Source: Cognatishimia sp. F0-27
Lineage (GTDB): Bacteria > Pseudomonadota > Alphaproteobacteria > Rhodobacterales > Rhodobacteraceae
Direction: 5' to 3'
Length of the DNA: 64,000 bases
Assembly (NCBI RefSeq): GCF_020667845.1
Contig: NZ_JAFMPQ010000016.1
Span: 1-64,000 of the forward strand
Both the position numbers and the translations under genes were made by a program. Below the pieces are notes generated by a model that had not been told where the DNA came from, did no database searches, and worked only from the letters and a program-made list of their open reading frames with translations. Of the stretch, positions 8,395 through 17,955 are shown piece after piece. Positions within the stretch are counted from its first letter, which is position 1; every line of letters begins with the position of its first letter.

Positions 8395-9939
8395 TCAACT
8401 CCCTCCCGCGGTGGACTGCGGGCCGGGCGGCACGGCATGGGCAGGCCAGAGTTCCGACATCAGAGTCGAACGCCCGTCCGCATTCACGACCCTTACATGG
8501 TCGCGCCGCATCAATCGCGGTTCCGGAACGCCGACGGAATGGGCGATTGTCTCGACTTCCTTGATGATGTCCTTGGCATAAGACGCGACGCGCTTGTCTT
8601 TCTCTTCGACCACGAGTCCGGATTGCAGTCGCTGCTTGTGCGTTGTGATGCCGGTGGGACAGGTGTTCTTGTTGCATTTCAGCGCCTGAATACAGCCAAG
8701 GGCAAACATGAATCCACGTGCGGAAGTGACAAAATCAGCGCCCGTCGCGATGGCCCAAGCCACGTCACCGGGCATCACCAGCTTTCCACTTGCCACGATC
8801 CGGATCCGCTCCTTCAGACCGTACCGGTTCCGAAGATCGACGACGATGGGCAGCGCTTCACGGATGGACATGCCCACAAGATCAATCAACGGCAAAGGGG
8901 CCGCACCCGTCCCGCCTTCGCCGCCGTCCACCGTGATAAAATCAGGCGCCGACTCGGCACCGCGCGCGGTGATCGCCTCAAACAGCCCTTGCGGGCCGGA
9001 CGGAGCCCCGACAACGATCTTGATCCCGACAGGTTTCCCCGTGACGGCGCGCACATGCCCGATCATGTCGAGCAGATCGTCCCAGTCATCCACCTCCAGA
9101 TGCCGGTTCGGAGAAATGGAATCCTTGCCCTCCGGAATGCCGCGGATCTTTGCGATTTCCGGCCCGATCTTGCCGCCGGGAAGGATCCCGCCCTTTCCGG
9201 GCTTGGCGCCCTGCGCGAGCTTGATTTCGAACATGCGTACCTGATCGTGAGCCGCTACCGCGCGCAGCTTCTCGTCATCCAGCGCACCATCGTCTGTCCG
9301 AACACCGTATTTCGCGGTGCCTATCTGGAAGACGATATCGCAGCCTCCTTCGAGGTGGTAGGGACTGAGACCACCTTCCCCGGTGTTCATCCAGATGCCA
9401 GCCGCCTTGGCCCCCCGGCTCAACGCACGCACGGCAGGCTTTGAAATCGCACCATAGGACATGCCCGACAGGTTAAAAAAGGACGGTGCGTGATAAGGGG
9501 TCCGGGCACCCTCCCCAATCACCTTGGGTTCCGAACTCGCAAACTGATTGTCCAACGGAGGGAAAGCCGCATTCACGAAGATCGGCGTGCCCGGCACCGT
9601 GAGCGACCGGGTCGAGCCAAAGGCGACCGTGTTGCCCTTGCTCGTCGAGGAATGCTCAATCCAGTCGCGCTGCGCCCGGTTGAACGGCAGTTCCTCCCGG
9701 TCCATCGCAAAGAAGTATTGCCGGAAAAACTCCCCGAGGGTGGAGAACAGCGATCGAAACCGCCCGATCACAGGGTAGTTGCGCCGGATCGCGTCCGAGC
9801 GCTGGGTGCGGTCAATCACGAAGACGACCAGCCCCAACAAAACCAGAGCGCCAATCGCCAGCGCGAACCCATAGGCCATCCATTGCAGGAATACGGCTGC
9901 TCCGTCCACCATCGGTTCCATCGCATCATCCTTTGTCAT
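8395..9939 (-). CDS. FMN-binding glutamate-synthase-family protein, membrane-anchored
   Basis: The protein has 514 residues. One N-terminal transmembrane segment (about 12-35) is followed by the FMN- and Fe-S-binding central domain found in glutamate synthase (GltB2-like). Visible elements are GEGGLSPYHL, the flavin-site stretch TVDGGEGGTGAAP, and the cysteine cluster CIQALKCNKNTCPTG that matches the 3Fe-4S motif. It lacks the glutaminase domain of true GltB, so it is probably an oxidoreductase of unknown substrate in the archaeal-type glutamate synthase group. The start at 9939 follows GGAGCC. It is a single gene with msrP downstream on the same strand, 147 bp away. Confidence 0.8.
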   Translation of the reverse strand: MTKDDAMEPMVDGAAVFLQWMAYGFALAIGALVLLGLVVFVIDRTQRSDAIRRNYPVIGRFRSLFSTLGEFFRQYFFAMDREELPFNRAQRDWIEHSSTSKGNTVAFGSTRSLTVPGTPIFVNAAFPPLDNQFASSEPKVIGEGARTPYHAPSFFNLSGMSYGAISKPAVRALSRGAKAAGIWMNTGEGGLSPYHLEGGCDIVFQIGTAKYGVRTDDGALDDEKLRAVAAHDQVRMFEIKLAQGAKPGKGGILPGGKIGPEIAKIRGIPEGKDSISPNRHLEVDDWDDLLDMIGHVRAVTGKPVGIKIVVGAPSGPQGLFEAITARGAESAPDFITVDGGEGGTGAAPLPLIDLVGMSIREALPIVVDLRNRYGLKERIRIVASGKLVMPGDVAWAIATGADFVTSARGFMFALGCIQALKCNKNTCPTGITTHKQRLQSGLVVEEKDKRVASYAKDIIKEVETIAHSVGVPEPRLMRRDHVRVVNADGRSTLMSELWPAHAVPPGPQSTAGGS

Positions 9940-10039
9940 AGTGGCTCCGGCAGTCTGACACGAAGGCCCTGCCAAGAGCGGCACATCTGTGCCAGACTGC
10001 ACAAACCGCGCGCAACTTTGCCAGTCAAAAGGAGTTCCC

Positions 10040-10486
10040 ATGCAACGCAAAGCCCTTTTTGCCCTTGCCCTTGTCGCCGCTGCATCACCGACACTTGCCG
10101 CTGACCGCATCACTTATGAAACCGATCAGAGCTTTGACGATGTCATCTTCGGCCTTGAATCCGCGATTCTCGACGCCGGTCTGGTGATAGACAGCGTCAG
10201 CCATGTCGGCGCGATGCTCGAACGCACAAGGAGCGACCTTGGCTCCGATGTCGAGCTGTTCGATCAGGCCGATGTTTACAGCTTCTGCTCTGCGGTTGTG
10301 TCCCGGTCTGTGATGGAAGCGGATCCGATGAACGTGATCTTCTGCCCGTACGACATATTCGTGGTCAGCTTCCCGGAGACGCCGAACCGCACAACCATCG
10401 GCTTCAGAACCTTTCCGGAGGGCGCGATGAAAGAGGTTGAAGCGATGCTCGATGGCATTGCACGGGCTGCAATCGGTCTGGAGTGA
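10040..10486 (+). CDS. Secreted DUF302 protein
   Basis: This 148-residue protein has an N-terminal signal peptide (hydrophobic 5-17, cleavage near SPTLAA). The rest fits the DUF302 fold, a small alpha/beta domain seen in periplasmic and cytosolic proteins of unknown function. The typical opening (FDDVIFGLESAILDAGL) and the YSFCSAVVSR-like middle are present. The start at 10040 is set by AAAGGAG eight bases upstream, in preference to an earlier frame start. It is divergent from the glutamate-synthase-like gene, with a 100-bp shared promoter region. Confidence 0.8.
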   Translation: MQRKALFALALVAAASPTLAADRITYETDQSFDDVIFGLESAILDAGLVIDSVSHVGAMLERTRSDLGSDVELFDQADVYSFCSAVVSRSVMEADPMNVIFCPYDIFVVSFPETPNRTTIGFRTFPEGAMKEVEAMLDGIARAAIGLE

Positions 10487-10751
10487 CGGAAAAACGGAGG
10501 AGACGCGCCAGCCCTGCGGCGGTCTCTGACATGCGGGAGCCCTCGGTTCGATGCTGAACGTTCGGCACGCAATACACGGTGTCAGGCGGTGGCCGGGTGT
10601 GAGAGCCATCCACCGCGAAGCCGATCACAAGAAGACACGCGCGTTCACGCCGGAGCCCTTGTTTTTCACAACAATGTCATTGGACGCGACGCAAAAAGGT
10701 GTCTTAGCGACACGCATTTTACCGTCAAGGCCGAAAGCAAATTTTTGCTTG

Positions 10752-10777
10752 TGAACCAATTGCCTAGTCGAAGCGTA
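10752..10777 (+). promoter_or_regulatory. Candidate ECF/general-stress promoter of the fasciclin gene
   Basis: TGAACC (10752-10757), a 16-base spacer and CGTA (10774-10777) are one base off at each end from the alphaproteobacterial EcfG pattern GGAACC-N16-CGTT. The predicted start of transcription lies about 40 bases before the ATG. The rest of the 340-bp spacer (10487-10826) shows no gene. Confidence 0.35.
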
Positions 10778-10826
10778 ATGAGAACGATGCTGACGGATGC
10801 ATCATCTTCAACATGGAGTGAAAGAC

Positions 10827-11309
10827 ATGTTCCGCAGAACTTTTATCGCGCTCACTGCAGCGGCTTCCATCGCAACGCCGGCCTTCGCAGGCGGTCACAG
10901 CAAAGACATCGTTGATACCGCAGTCGACGCAGGCAGCTTCGGCACGCTTGTCGCGGCTGTCGAGGCCGCAGGCCTCGTCGAAACGCTGAAGGGCGAAGGT
11001 CCGTTCACCGTTTTCGCACCGACGGACGAAGCCTTTGCCGCGCTGCCCGAGGGCACCGTGGAAAGCCTGCTCCTGCCTGAAAACAAGGACCAGCTGACCG
11101 CGATCCTCACCTACCACGTGGTGGCAGGCAAGGTCATGTCGGGTGATCTCTCCGACGGTATGGAAGCAGCCACCGTCGAAGGGTCCAACGTGACGATCAT
11201 GACCGAAGGCGGCGTCAAGGTGAACGATGCCAATGTGACAACCGCCGACATCGAAGCGTCCAACGGCGTGATTCACGTCATCGACGCGGTCATCATGCCG
11301 CCGATGTAA
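10827..11309 (+). CDS. Secreted fasciclin (FAS1) domain protein
   Basis: The product has 160 residues. A signal peptide (cleavage near TPAFAG, residue about 20) leads into a single FAS1 domain. Both conserved FAS1 motifs are clear: [11 protein letters not shown] near residue 60 and the C-terminal [17 protein letters not shown]1 domains mediate cell adhesion or bind small molecules; in bacteria they are often exported and stress-induced. The start at 10827 follows GGAGTG; the earlier in-frame ATG is too far from it. The gene stands alone, with its own hairpin terminator. Confidence 0.9.
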   Translation: MFRRTFIALTAAASIATPAFAGGHSKDIVDTAVDAGSFGTLVAAVEAAGLVETLKGEGPFTVFAPTDEAFAALPEGTVESLLLPENKDQLTAILTYHVVAGKVMSGDLSDGMEAATVEGSNVTIMTEGGVKVNDANVTTADIEASNGVIHVIDAVIMPPM

Positions 11310-11318
11310 GCAACAATA

Positions 11319-11353
11319 TTGCCGGGATCGCAACATTGTTGCGATCCCGGCAA
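11319..11353 (+). terminator. Strong hairpin after the fasciclin gene
   Basis: A perfect 16-bp stem (TTGCCGGGATCGCAAC at 11319-11334 with its complement at 11338-11353) has a three-base loop, ten bases after the stop. It lacks a T-run, so it may act as a transcript-end stabiliser or a Rho-assisted terminator. Confidence 0.65.
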
Positions 11354-11537
11354 CCCATTAAGGCTGTTCTGCGCGAATTACGTCAAATTAGCGCGGTATT
11401 TCCGACAAACGCTTTTCACATTTCGTCTAAATCTATACATTTCTGGTCGATCGGATCGGGCCTCGTCGCGGTGAGTGCAGAATGCGCCATCGAGGTCCGC
11501 CGGGGGTGGGGGCACCTCCACGGATCGATCAGAGCGT

Positions 11538-12332
11538 ATGATGACCAAAACCGACACGAATACTGCACTCATTGCGCCCAGCGCTGCTGTCCCTGCTGCG
11601 GAAACGCAGCGGGCCTTTACAGATATTGTGGGAGAGCATCCCGACGACGCAGTGTCAGCAATGCCACGGCAGCCCGGTGGCGGCCTGGTGGTCGATGGAG
11701 TCTTTCCCGAGAACGCGTCGCCGACTTCTCCTGACAGTCCTGCTGACATGCCGGCACCCTTTGGATGGGCGTCTTTCTGGCCGCAGCCTGGATATCACGA
11801 ACCCACACATACATACCCCGCCGCCTCTTACTGGTTTCACGACACACCCGGCGCTTGGGACACCGTCAACGCGGATGGTGAGACCAGCGGAGGCGCTCAC
11901 GATCGCAAAATCGCATTCCAGGCCCCGGGGCCGCTTGTGGTCGATGGCACCCCGACCAGCGGCAACGACCACATTTTCGACGGGTCCGAAGACAGGTCTT
12001 TGCATGGCGGGTCGGGCAAGGATGTGCTGCACGCGGGCGCCGGTGACGATACGTTGAACGGCGGCACCGGGATTGACCGGCTCACCGGCGGGAGCGGTAC
12101 CGATACATTCGTCTTTGTTCCGCTCACCGAGCGCGACACGATCACCGATTTCGAACCGGGCAAAGACCGCATCGATCTCACCGCCTTTGCGGATCGGGGG
12201 CTTGCTTCCATGGACGATCTTGGGATGAGCCAACTCGGTGCAAGCACAGTGGTGCATCTTGTCGGCTCCGATGCGGTGATCCTGCAAGGCATTGCGCTCG
12301 ACGCGCTAAACCCTGACAACTTTCTTTTCTGA
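11538..12332 (+). CDS. Small RTX protein
   Basis: This protein has 264 residues. The N-terminal part (1-150) is rich in Pro, Ala and Trp and has no recognised fold. One compact RTX block follows (about 165-200: HGGSGKDVLHAGAGDDTLNG and onward), then a typical C-terminal domain of RTX proteins (TDTFVF, DTITDFEPGKDRIDL) and a LNPDNFLF tail that looks like a type I secretion signal. It is probably exported. Two adjacent ATGs (11538 and 11541) are possible starts, both with only a weak ribosome site. The fold order matches short calcium-binding proteins common in marine Rhodobacterales. Confidence 0.75.
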   Translation: MMTKTDTNTALIAPSAAVPAAETQRAFTDIVGEHPDDAVSAMPRQPGGGLVVDGVFPENASPTSPDSPADMPAPFGWASFWPQPGYHEPTHTYPAASYWFHDTPGAWDTVNADGETSGGAHDRKIAFQAPGPLVVDGTPTSGNDHIFDGSEDRSLHGGSGKDVLHAGAGDDTLNGGTGIDRLTGGSGTDTFVFVPLTERDTITDFEPGKDRIDLTAFADRGLASMDDLGMSQLGASTVVHLVGSDAVILQGIALDALNPDNFLF

Positions 12333-12371
12333 ACGCGATCCCGCTCCCGCGCCCTTATCAGCCCGACAGAA

Positions 12372-12397
12372 AAAGGCCCGCCAATTGGCGGGCCTTT
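12372..12397. terminator. Bidirectional terminator between the small RTX gene and clpB
   Basis: The 26-bp perfect palindrome AAAGGCCCGCCAATTGGCGG plus CCTTT has an A-run on one side and a T-run on the other. It lies between two convergent genes and can serve both. Confidence 0.85.
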
Positions 12398-12506
12398 GAT
12401 CTTGGAGCCGGCTTTCAGCGCATGGCATTCATCGCTGTATGCAGGGCGGCACGCCCTAAGTCCGCTTGGACGGGGCCTTCCGGCTGGGCGAGGAACCCAA
12501 ACGCGG

Positions 12507-15122
12507 TCAATGCACCACGGCATCATCCGGCTTTGGCCGGTTCGAAGCGCCGACACGATCCCCGATGATCAGCCCGTCGGCCCCGGCGCTCACAACCACG
12601 GTGTCACCGTCGGCGACATCACCCGCAAGCAGCATTTCTGCCAACGGATCCTGCAGCGCGCGCTGGATCACCCGCTTGAGCGGACGCGCCCCAAAGACCG
12701 GGTCATAACCCTCTTCGGCAAGCCACTTATGTGCTCCCTCATCAAGCTCGAGGCTGATCTTGCGCGCCGCGAGCCGCTTGAGCAGCCGTGCCATCTGGAT
12801 ATCGACAATCCCGACCATATCCTCACGCTTGAGCCGGTCAAAGATGATCGTTTCGTCAAGACGGTTCAGGAACTCGGGACGGAAATGTGCCCGCACCGCG
12901 TCCATGACATCGCGTCTTGCCTGGCTGCCATCGGCGCCGTCCGGCAACTGGCTCAGGGCTTGGCTCCCAAGGTTGGACGTCAAAATGATCAGCGTTTGCT
13001 TGAAGTCCACGGTGCGGCCCTGACCATCGGTCAGCATTCCGTCGTCAAGCACCTGCAACAGCACATTGAACACGTCCGGATGCGCTTTTTCGACCTCGTC
13101 GAAAAGCACAACCTGATACGGACGCCGCCGCACCGCTTCGGTGAGCACGCCACCTTCGTCATACCCGACATAGCCCGGAGGCGCGCCGATCAGACGGGCA
13201 ACCGCATGTTTTTCCATGAACTCGGACATATCGATGCGCACCATCGCGTTGTCATCGTCGAACAGGAACTCGGCAACGGCCTTGGTCAACTCGGTTTTCC
13301 CGACCCCTGTGGGCCCGAGGAACAGGAACGATCCGAGCGGCCGGTTCTCGTCATTGAGACCCGCCCGAGCACGCCGCACGGCATTGGCGACCGCGCGCAC
13401 GGCCTGCTCTTGGCCGATGACCCGCTTGTGCAGCCCGTCTTCCATCCGAAGCAGCTTTTCGCGCTCGCCTTCCAGCATCTTGGCGACCGGAATACCGGTC
13501 CACCGCTCCACGACACCGGCAATCTGTTCCGGGCGCACGGCCTCTTCGACCATCACGTCGTCATCTTGCTTTTCAGCATCGGCCAGTTGCTTTTCGAGCT
13601 GCGGGATCACGCCGTAAGAAAGCTCCCCGGCCTTGGCCAGATCACCCTGCCGCTTGGCTTGCTCCAACTCCGCACGCGCCCGGTCGAGATGCTCCTTGAG
13701 ATCCCGCGCAGAGGCGAGCTTGTCGCGTTCGGCCTGCCATTGCGCGGTCATCTCGGCCGATTGCTGCTGCTGATCGGCGAGGTCCTTTTCGAGCTTGGCC
13801 AGACGATCCTTGGATGCCTGATCGTCCTCGAGCCGCAGGGCTTCGACTTCGATCTGCTTCTGCAAGATATCGCGATCCAGCGCGTCCAGCTCCTCGGGCT
13901 TACTGTCGACCTCCATACGCAGGCGGCTTGCGGCCTCATCCATCAGGTCGATGGCCTTGTCCGGCAAAAAGCGGTCGGTGATGTAGCGATTGGACAGGGT
14001 CGCAGCGGCAACAAGCGCGGAGTCAGAAATCCGGACGCCGTGATGCAGCTCGTATTTCTCCTTGATGCCCCGCAGGATGGAGATCGTGTCTTCGACCGTC
14101 GGCTCCTGCACAACAACGGGTTGAAAGCGCCGTGCGAGGGCCGCGTCCTTCTCCACGTGTTTGCGGTATTCATCGAGCGTCGTTGCGCCCACACAATGCA
14201 GTTCGCCACGCGCCAGGGCCGGCTTCAGCAAGTTTGACGCGTCCATCGCGCCATCTGCCTTGCCCGCACCGACCAAGGTGTGCATCTCGTCGATGAAAAG
14301 CACAATCTCACCGGCCGCAGCCGTGACCTCGTTGAGCACGGCCTTGAGCCGTTCCTCGAATTCACCACGATATTTTGCACCGGCAATCAGCGACCCCATG
14401 TCCAGAGCCAGAAGCTTCTTGTTGCGCAGGCTTTCAGGCACGTCGCCATTGACGATGCGCAACGCAAGCCCCTCGGCAATCGCGGTTTTACCCACGCCCG
14501 GTTCCCCGATCAGCACCGGGTTGTTCTTCGTGCGGCGGCTCAGGACCTGCATCGCACGACGGATTTCGTCGTCGCGGCCGATGATCGGATCAATCTTGCC
14601 TTGCTCGGCCGCCTCGGTGAGGTCGCGCGCGTATTTCTTGAGCGCGTCATAGCCCTCTTCTGCGGACGCCGTGTCCGCTGTGCGCCCTTTGCGCACGTCG
14701 TTAATAGCGCTGTTGAGCGCCTGCGGTGTGACCGATCCAGCCTCCAACGCCTCCTTCGCGGGCGACTTGACCATCGCCAACGCCGTCAGAATGCGCTCAA
14801 CAGGAACAAAGCTGTCGCCCGCCTTCTTGGCCAGCTTTTCAGCCTCGTCGAGCACTTTTCCGGTGCCCTGGTCAAGGTAAACCTGCCCCGCATCACCGGT
14901 GACTTTCGGAATGCGAGCAAGCTTGGTTTCCAGAACCTGCACCACACGATCCGTCTGACCGCCAGACGCCTCGATGAGGTTTGCGGCCATGCCCTGCTCA
15001 TCATCGAGCAGCGCTTTCAACAGATGTTCTGGGGCAAGCTTCTGATGGCTTTCGCGCATCGCAATGGTCTGTGCCGCCTGAATGAAGCCGCGCGACCGCT
15101 CCGTGAACTTCTCTAAGTTCAT
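12507..15122 (-). CDS. clpB: ClpB, protein disaggregase
   Basis: This 871-residue AAA+ disaggregase works with DnaK to rescue aggregated proteins after heat stress. The Clp-N domain (1-145) is followed by AAA-1 with Walker A GEPGVGKT near 205, a coiled-coil middle domain (about 405-525) that distinguishes ClpB from ClpA and ClpC, AAA-2 with Walker A GPTGVGKT near 605, and the C-terminal D2-small domain. The length is close to the family norm. The start at 15122 is set by AAGGAGAAT upstream. It is monocistronic, with its own terminator and a possible heat-shock promoter. Confidence 0.97.
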   Translation of the reverse strand: MNLEKFTERSRGFIQAAQTIAMRESHQKLAPEHLLKALLDDEQGMAANLIEASGGQTDRVVQVLETKLARIPKVTGDAGQVYLDQGTGKVLDEAEKLAKKAGDSFVPVERILTALAMVKSPAKEALEAGSVTPQALNSAINDVRKGRTADTASAEEGYDALKKYARDLTEAAEQGKIDPIIGRDDEIRRAMQVLSRRTKNNPVLIGEPGVGKTAIAEGLALRIVNGDVPESLRNKKLLALDMGSLIAGAKYRGEFEERLKAVLNEVTAAAGEIVLFIDEMHTLVGAGKADGAMDASNLLKPALARGELHCVGATTLDEYRKHVEKDAALARRFQPVVVQEPTVEDTISILRGIKEKYELHHGVRISDSALVAAATLSNRYITDRFLPDKAIDLMDEAASRLRMEVDSKPEELDALDRDILQKQIEVEALRLEDDQASKDRLAKLEKDLADQQQQSAEMTAQWQAERDKLASARDLKEHLDRARAELEQAKRQGDLAKAGELSYGVIPQLEKQLADAEKQDDDVMVEEAVRPEQIAGVVERWTGIPVAKMLEGEREKLLRMEDGLHKRVIGQEQAVRAVANAVRRARAGLNDENRPLGSFLFLGPTGVGKTELTKAVAEFLFDDDNAMVRIDMSEFMEKHAVARLIGAPPGYVGYDEGGVLTEAVRRRPYQVVLFDEVEKAHPDVFNVLLQVLDDGMLTDGQGRTVDFKQTLIILTSNLGSQALSQLPDGADGSQARRDVMDAVRAHFRPEFLNRLDETIIFDRLKREDMVGIVDIQMARLLKRLAARKISLELDEGAHKWLAEEGYDPVFGARPLKRVIQRALQDPLAEMLLAGDVADGDTVVVSAGADGLIIGDRVGASNRPKPDDAVVH

Positions 15123-15203
15123 GGCATTCTCCTTTTCGACAAGCGCCCCAAAAATTGAGTTCACGCCCTGTGGCGGCACGTGAGGGGTGGGGCCTTCGCT
15201 TAT

Positions 15204-15241
15204 CAAAATGGCTATGGCACGACCCCGGTTCAAGGGGGTCG
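15204..15241 (-). promoter_or_regulatory. Putative sigma-32 promoter of clpB with overlapping inverted repeat
   Basis: On the minus strand, CTTGAA (15229-15234) and CCATTTTG (15204-15211) lie 17 bases apart and resemble the heat-shock pattern CTTGAA / CCCCATnT. The -35 part lies inside an inverted repeat, CGACCCC (15220-15226) with GGGGTCG (15235-15241), which could be a binding site. Confidence 0.4.
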
Positions 15242-15405
15242 CGTTGCAATAATGTCACTTTGTTAGCGCGCCGTGATGGGTGAGTTCCGCGCAAGTCCCG
15301 CAGCGCAGCGCATAGAGCGTCGCGACGGATCACCGCGCCACCCGATCCGGGATCGTTTCTGCGCGATCGCCCGACTGTCAGCAGCCTCGGCGCGCGGCGC
15401 GGCTC

Positions 15406-15894
15406 TTATCCTTCGCTGCCGGTCACACCGTCTGCCGGCATGGATGTGTCATCCGACGCGGATTGCCTGTCGACAGCTCCTGCGGCGTTTTCCGGTATCG
15501 GGCTGACAAGGCCCGTCTCCGGGTCAACCATACCGCCTTCCGGATCAATCACCTCATCCGCGCTGAGCAAGGCACGGTCCGTATCAGCGACCGGAACGGT
15601 TTCAGGGCTTTCAATCGCCGACAGGTCGCTTGCCGCACTATGCGAAATAAGGCCCGATTCATCCGGTTGCAGGGTCACCCCATCTTGAGACAGGCCCACG
15701 ACACCATCAATGTTGGAGCCAGCACCTGTCGGGTTCTGCGCCACGCCGCCCTGGTCATATCCCGCCGTCTTGGAGGCGGTATCGGGGCTGAACACGGCAA
15801 TTCCCGCGCCGATAACGGCAGCTGTCGTTACGGCGATGATCGCCGGGCGCGCCAGAGTGCCGGACGTCGGGGTCGTTTTCTTGCGGTCTGTCAT
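15406..15894 (-). CDS. Small membrane-anchored acidic protein, function unknown
   Basis: The product has 162 residues. A basic N-terminus (TDRKK) precedes one hydrophobic helix (about 17-36). The remainder is long, acidic and Pro/Ser/Gly-rich, with little predicted structure (several DPEGGMVDPETGLVSP-type stretches that are weakly repetitive). This layout suggests an inner-membrane anchor with a disordered periplasmic tail. AAAGGAG stands seven bases before the start, so it is likely expressed. No family was recognised. Confidence 0.6.
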   Translation of the reverse strand: MTDRKKTTPTSGTLARPAIIAVTTAAVIGAGIAVFSPDTASKTAGYDQGGVAQNPTGAGSNIDGVVGLSQDGVTLQPDESGLISHSAASDLSAIESPETVPVADTDRALLSADEVIDPEGGMVDPETGLVSPIPENAAGAVDRQSASDDTSMPADGVTGSEG

Positions 15895-16097
15895 GTCTTT
15901 CTCCTTTCAAGGATGTCAGGGGAGCAACCAACACTCCGAGCGTCGTGTTCCGCTCTGCTGTCGCGCCGGCGATAAACTCCTCGCGAGACAGCGGCGCCGC
16001 CTCAGCGGGTCGCGGGCCCCATCACCAAGCCTTGACCTTGGGCGCCAACCGGATATCCCGGCATCGCATGTCCCCGATGTCAGAAAAGGAAATCCGA

Positions 16098-16817
16098 ATG
16101 TCCGACCCCGAAACGCCACACGCGGATGACCGGCTCATCGTCGCCCTCGACGTGCCCCATGCCGTCGCGGGACTGGAACTGGCGCACACGTTGGGAGACG
16201 CCGTGCATTTTTACAAAATCGGCCTCGGGATGCTGACCGGCGGCGGCCTCGCGCTCGCCAATGAACTCAAGGAAGAGCATGGCAAGCGCATATTTCTCGA
16301 CATGAAGCTGTTTGATATCGGTGCGACGGTCGAAGCGGCCGTGCGCGGTCTGGCACAGTTCGATCTGGATTTCCTAACGGTCCACGGCGACCCGCATGTT
16401 GTGCGCGCCGCGCGCGAAGGCGCGGCAAACAGCGACATGAAAATCCTCGCCGTCACGATCCTCACGTCGCTCGATCGGGAGGATCTCGATGCAAGCCTGA
16501 TCCGGGACGGCGCGATCCCGGACCTCGTGGCGGAACGGGCCGGACGCGCCTTTGAAGCCGGCGCGCATGGCGTCATCGCCTCTCCGAACGAGGCCGCGAT
16601 GATCCGCGCCCTGCCACAGGCGGAGGGCCGCCTGATCGTGACACCCGGCGTGCGGCCTGTCGGGGCGGACGCGGGAGACCAGAAACGGATTGCGACCCCT
16701 GAATTCGCCATCGCAAACGGAGCAGATCACATCGTGGTCGGACGTCCGGTGCACGGCGCTGCCGACCCTCGTGCGGCAGCAGAGGCCATCACGGAAGCGC
16801 TGCGCTCCGCGACCTGA
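16098..16817 (+). CDS. pyrF: Orotidine 5'-phosphate decarboxylase
   Basis: This 239-residue TIM-barrel enzyme performs the last step of UMP synthesis, decarboxylating OMP. The catalytic Lys/Asp tetrad motif LDMKLFDIGATV is visible near residue 65. The C-terminal phosphate-binding stretch VTPGVRP and the VVGRPVHGA motif near 215 are also present. The start at 16098 follows AAAAGGAAAT; upstream in-frame codons lack a ribosome site. It is probably monocistronic. Confidence 0.96.
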   Translation: MSDPETPHADDRLIVALDVPHAVAGLELAHTLGDAVHFYKIGLGMLTGGGLALANELKEEHGKRIFLDMKLFDIGATVEAAVRGLAQFDLDFLTVHGDPHVVRAAREGAANSDMKILAVTILTSLDREDLDASLIRDGAIPDLVAERAGRAFEAGAHGVIASPNEAAMIRALPQAEGRLIVTPGVRPVGADAGDQKRIATPEFAIANGADHIVVGRPVHGAADPRAAAEAITEALRSAT

Positions 16818-16946
16818 CAGACAAGACCCGCCTTTCAACACACTCTCGGCCCGGCATTGGGGACATGTGCTCTGGCGTCGGGCCTGAATGCGCGCGGCGC
16901 GCAACTCTGCGCGGTTTGAGCTTGGGGCAGGAATACCTCCATTTCC

Positions 16947-16987
16947 GGGGAACACAGTTTCGTGTTTCCCTCTCAAAACGAGGGAAC
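16947..16987 (+). promoter_or_regulatory. Leader with mutually exclusive hairpins
   Basis: The segment GTGTTTCCCTC (16962-16972) can pair upstream with GGGGAACAC (16947-16955; nine pairs, one G-U, six-base loop) or downstream with GAGGGAA (16980-16986; seven pairs, seven-base loop). The two hairpins cannot form together. They precede the 89-residue gene by about 65 bases. The role is unknown; it could be an attenuator, a thermosensor or chance. Confidence 0.35.
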
Positions 16988-17005
16988 TTCCTCCCCAACT
17001 TCAAG

Positions 17006-17014
17006 TTATCCACA
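17006..17014 (+). promoter_or_regulatory. Perfect DnaA box
   Basis: TTATCCACA matches the classical DnaA-binding 9-mer exactly. It lies 38 bases before the start of the 89-residue protein gene. A second exact copy, inverted, lies before another very small gene at 37533-37541. Confidence 0.5.
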
Positions 17015-17052
17015 GGCAATCACACCGTGGAACAACTCTCGGAGGCACGAGC

Positions 17053-17322
17053 ATGTCCCAACTGAAAACCGAAATTGGCAAGATTTCATATAACCCGGCC
17101 ACGAGCGCTTTCGAAGCGCTGGTCACGTTCCATTTCCCCGATGGGCCTCGGCGACTGCCCGCCAGTTGCTCTGCCGGCCTCGATGCGGAGTTCAACATGA
17201 TCGCCGACGGGCTTCTGCGTTCCGCACTCGCCAACTTTGGGAAAAAAGATCGCCTTCAGAGTAGCTTGCGCGAAAAACCAGAAAAAATCGAAACCCCGTG
17301 CAACTTTTTGCGCGCTGCGTAG
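17053..17322 (+). CDS. Conserved-type small protein, function unknown
   Basis: The protein has 89 residues and a strong GGAGG ribosome site seven bases before the start at 17053. It begins with a short beta-rich stretch (KISYNPATSAFEALVTFHF), continues with an RRLPASCSAG segment, and ends with a basic, probably helical tail. There is no signal peptide or membrane helix. The family was not recognised. The leader carries alternative hairpins and a DnaA box, so expression may be controlled. Confidence 0.65.
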   Translation: MSQLKTEIGKISYNPATSAFEALVTFHFPDGPRRLPASCSAGLDAEFNMIADGLLRSALANFGKKDRLQSSLREKPEKIETPCNFLRAA

Positions 17323-17467
17323 TTATGACAGTATCCGCGGTGCCTGCGCGGAGTTTCTGCCAGTGGCCTTCCTGTCCCTCAGGTCACGCAGCTTGATCGG
17401 GCCGTTGTCATGAGACTATGTCGACGGTCCGATCTTCCCCTCCCCTAGCTGATGACAAACTGCCGGA

Positions 17468-17929
17468 TCACGGCCCGACATCTTTTCGGTAGGCCGCAAG
17501 GATTTTCCGGAAATGCGGGATTGCGTCCTCGGCCGCGATAAACCGCTTCGGCGGCATGAGCATGCAAGCGCTGCCCTCGTCGCCGAGGGTGATGTCGCGG
17601 CCCCAGAATAGGGGCAGGTGCGCAGCAAAGAACCAGTGCCGCTTGCCATCCGCCGCCTCGCGCAGATGCACACGGCGCAAAGCGTCGGCAGGCACGCGCA
17701 AACCGATCTCTTCATAGGTTTCGCGCAACACGCATGCGTCAGGGGTCTCGCCGTTTTCCCGCCCGCCCCCGGGGAAATCGAGATACCCGGGCCAGGGAAT
17801 GCCCGGCGTCCTGTCCCGCCGCAACACCACGAGGTCCGGCCCGATGTGCAGCATGAGCTTGGCACCGGTGAAGATCGCCCCGGGCTCAGCCATGGCGCTT
17901 GCGCCGCAATTCGCGTAAACCTGACTCAT
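17468..17929 (-). CDS. NUDIX hydrolase
   Basis: This 153-residue protein has a full NUDIX box at about 52-74 (GGGRENGETPDACVLRETYEEIGL matches GX5EX7REUXEEXGU). Enzymes of the family cleave nucleoside diphosphates linked to another moiety; the substrate cannot be told from the motif. There are no extra domains. It is divergent from dinB with only 26 bp between the starts, so the two share a promoter region and may be co-controlled. A role in sanitising the nucleotide pool beside an error-prone polymerase is plausible but only an inference from position. Confidence 0.9.
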   Translation of the reverse strand: MSQVYANCGASAMAEPGAIFTGAKLMLHIGPDLVVLRRDRTPGIPWPGYLDFPGGGRENGETPDACVLRETYEEIGLRVPADALRRVHLREAADGKRHWFFAAHLPLFWGRDITLGDEGSACMLMPPKRFIAAEDAIPHFRKILAAYRKDVGP

Positions 17930-17955
17930 CCAACCCTGTCATGTCTTGATCGCTC

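Noticed and set aside
12396-14237. 613-residue plus-strand frame opposite clpB
   Set aside because: It is antisense to well-conserved ClpB codons; its composition (His, Gln, Arg, Leu) is typical of a GC-rich shadow frame.
17930-17955. LexA box between the NUDIX gene and dinB
   Set aside because: No GTTC-N7-GTTC or its complement is present in the 26-bp region.
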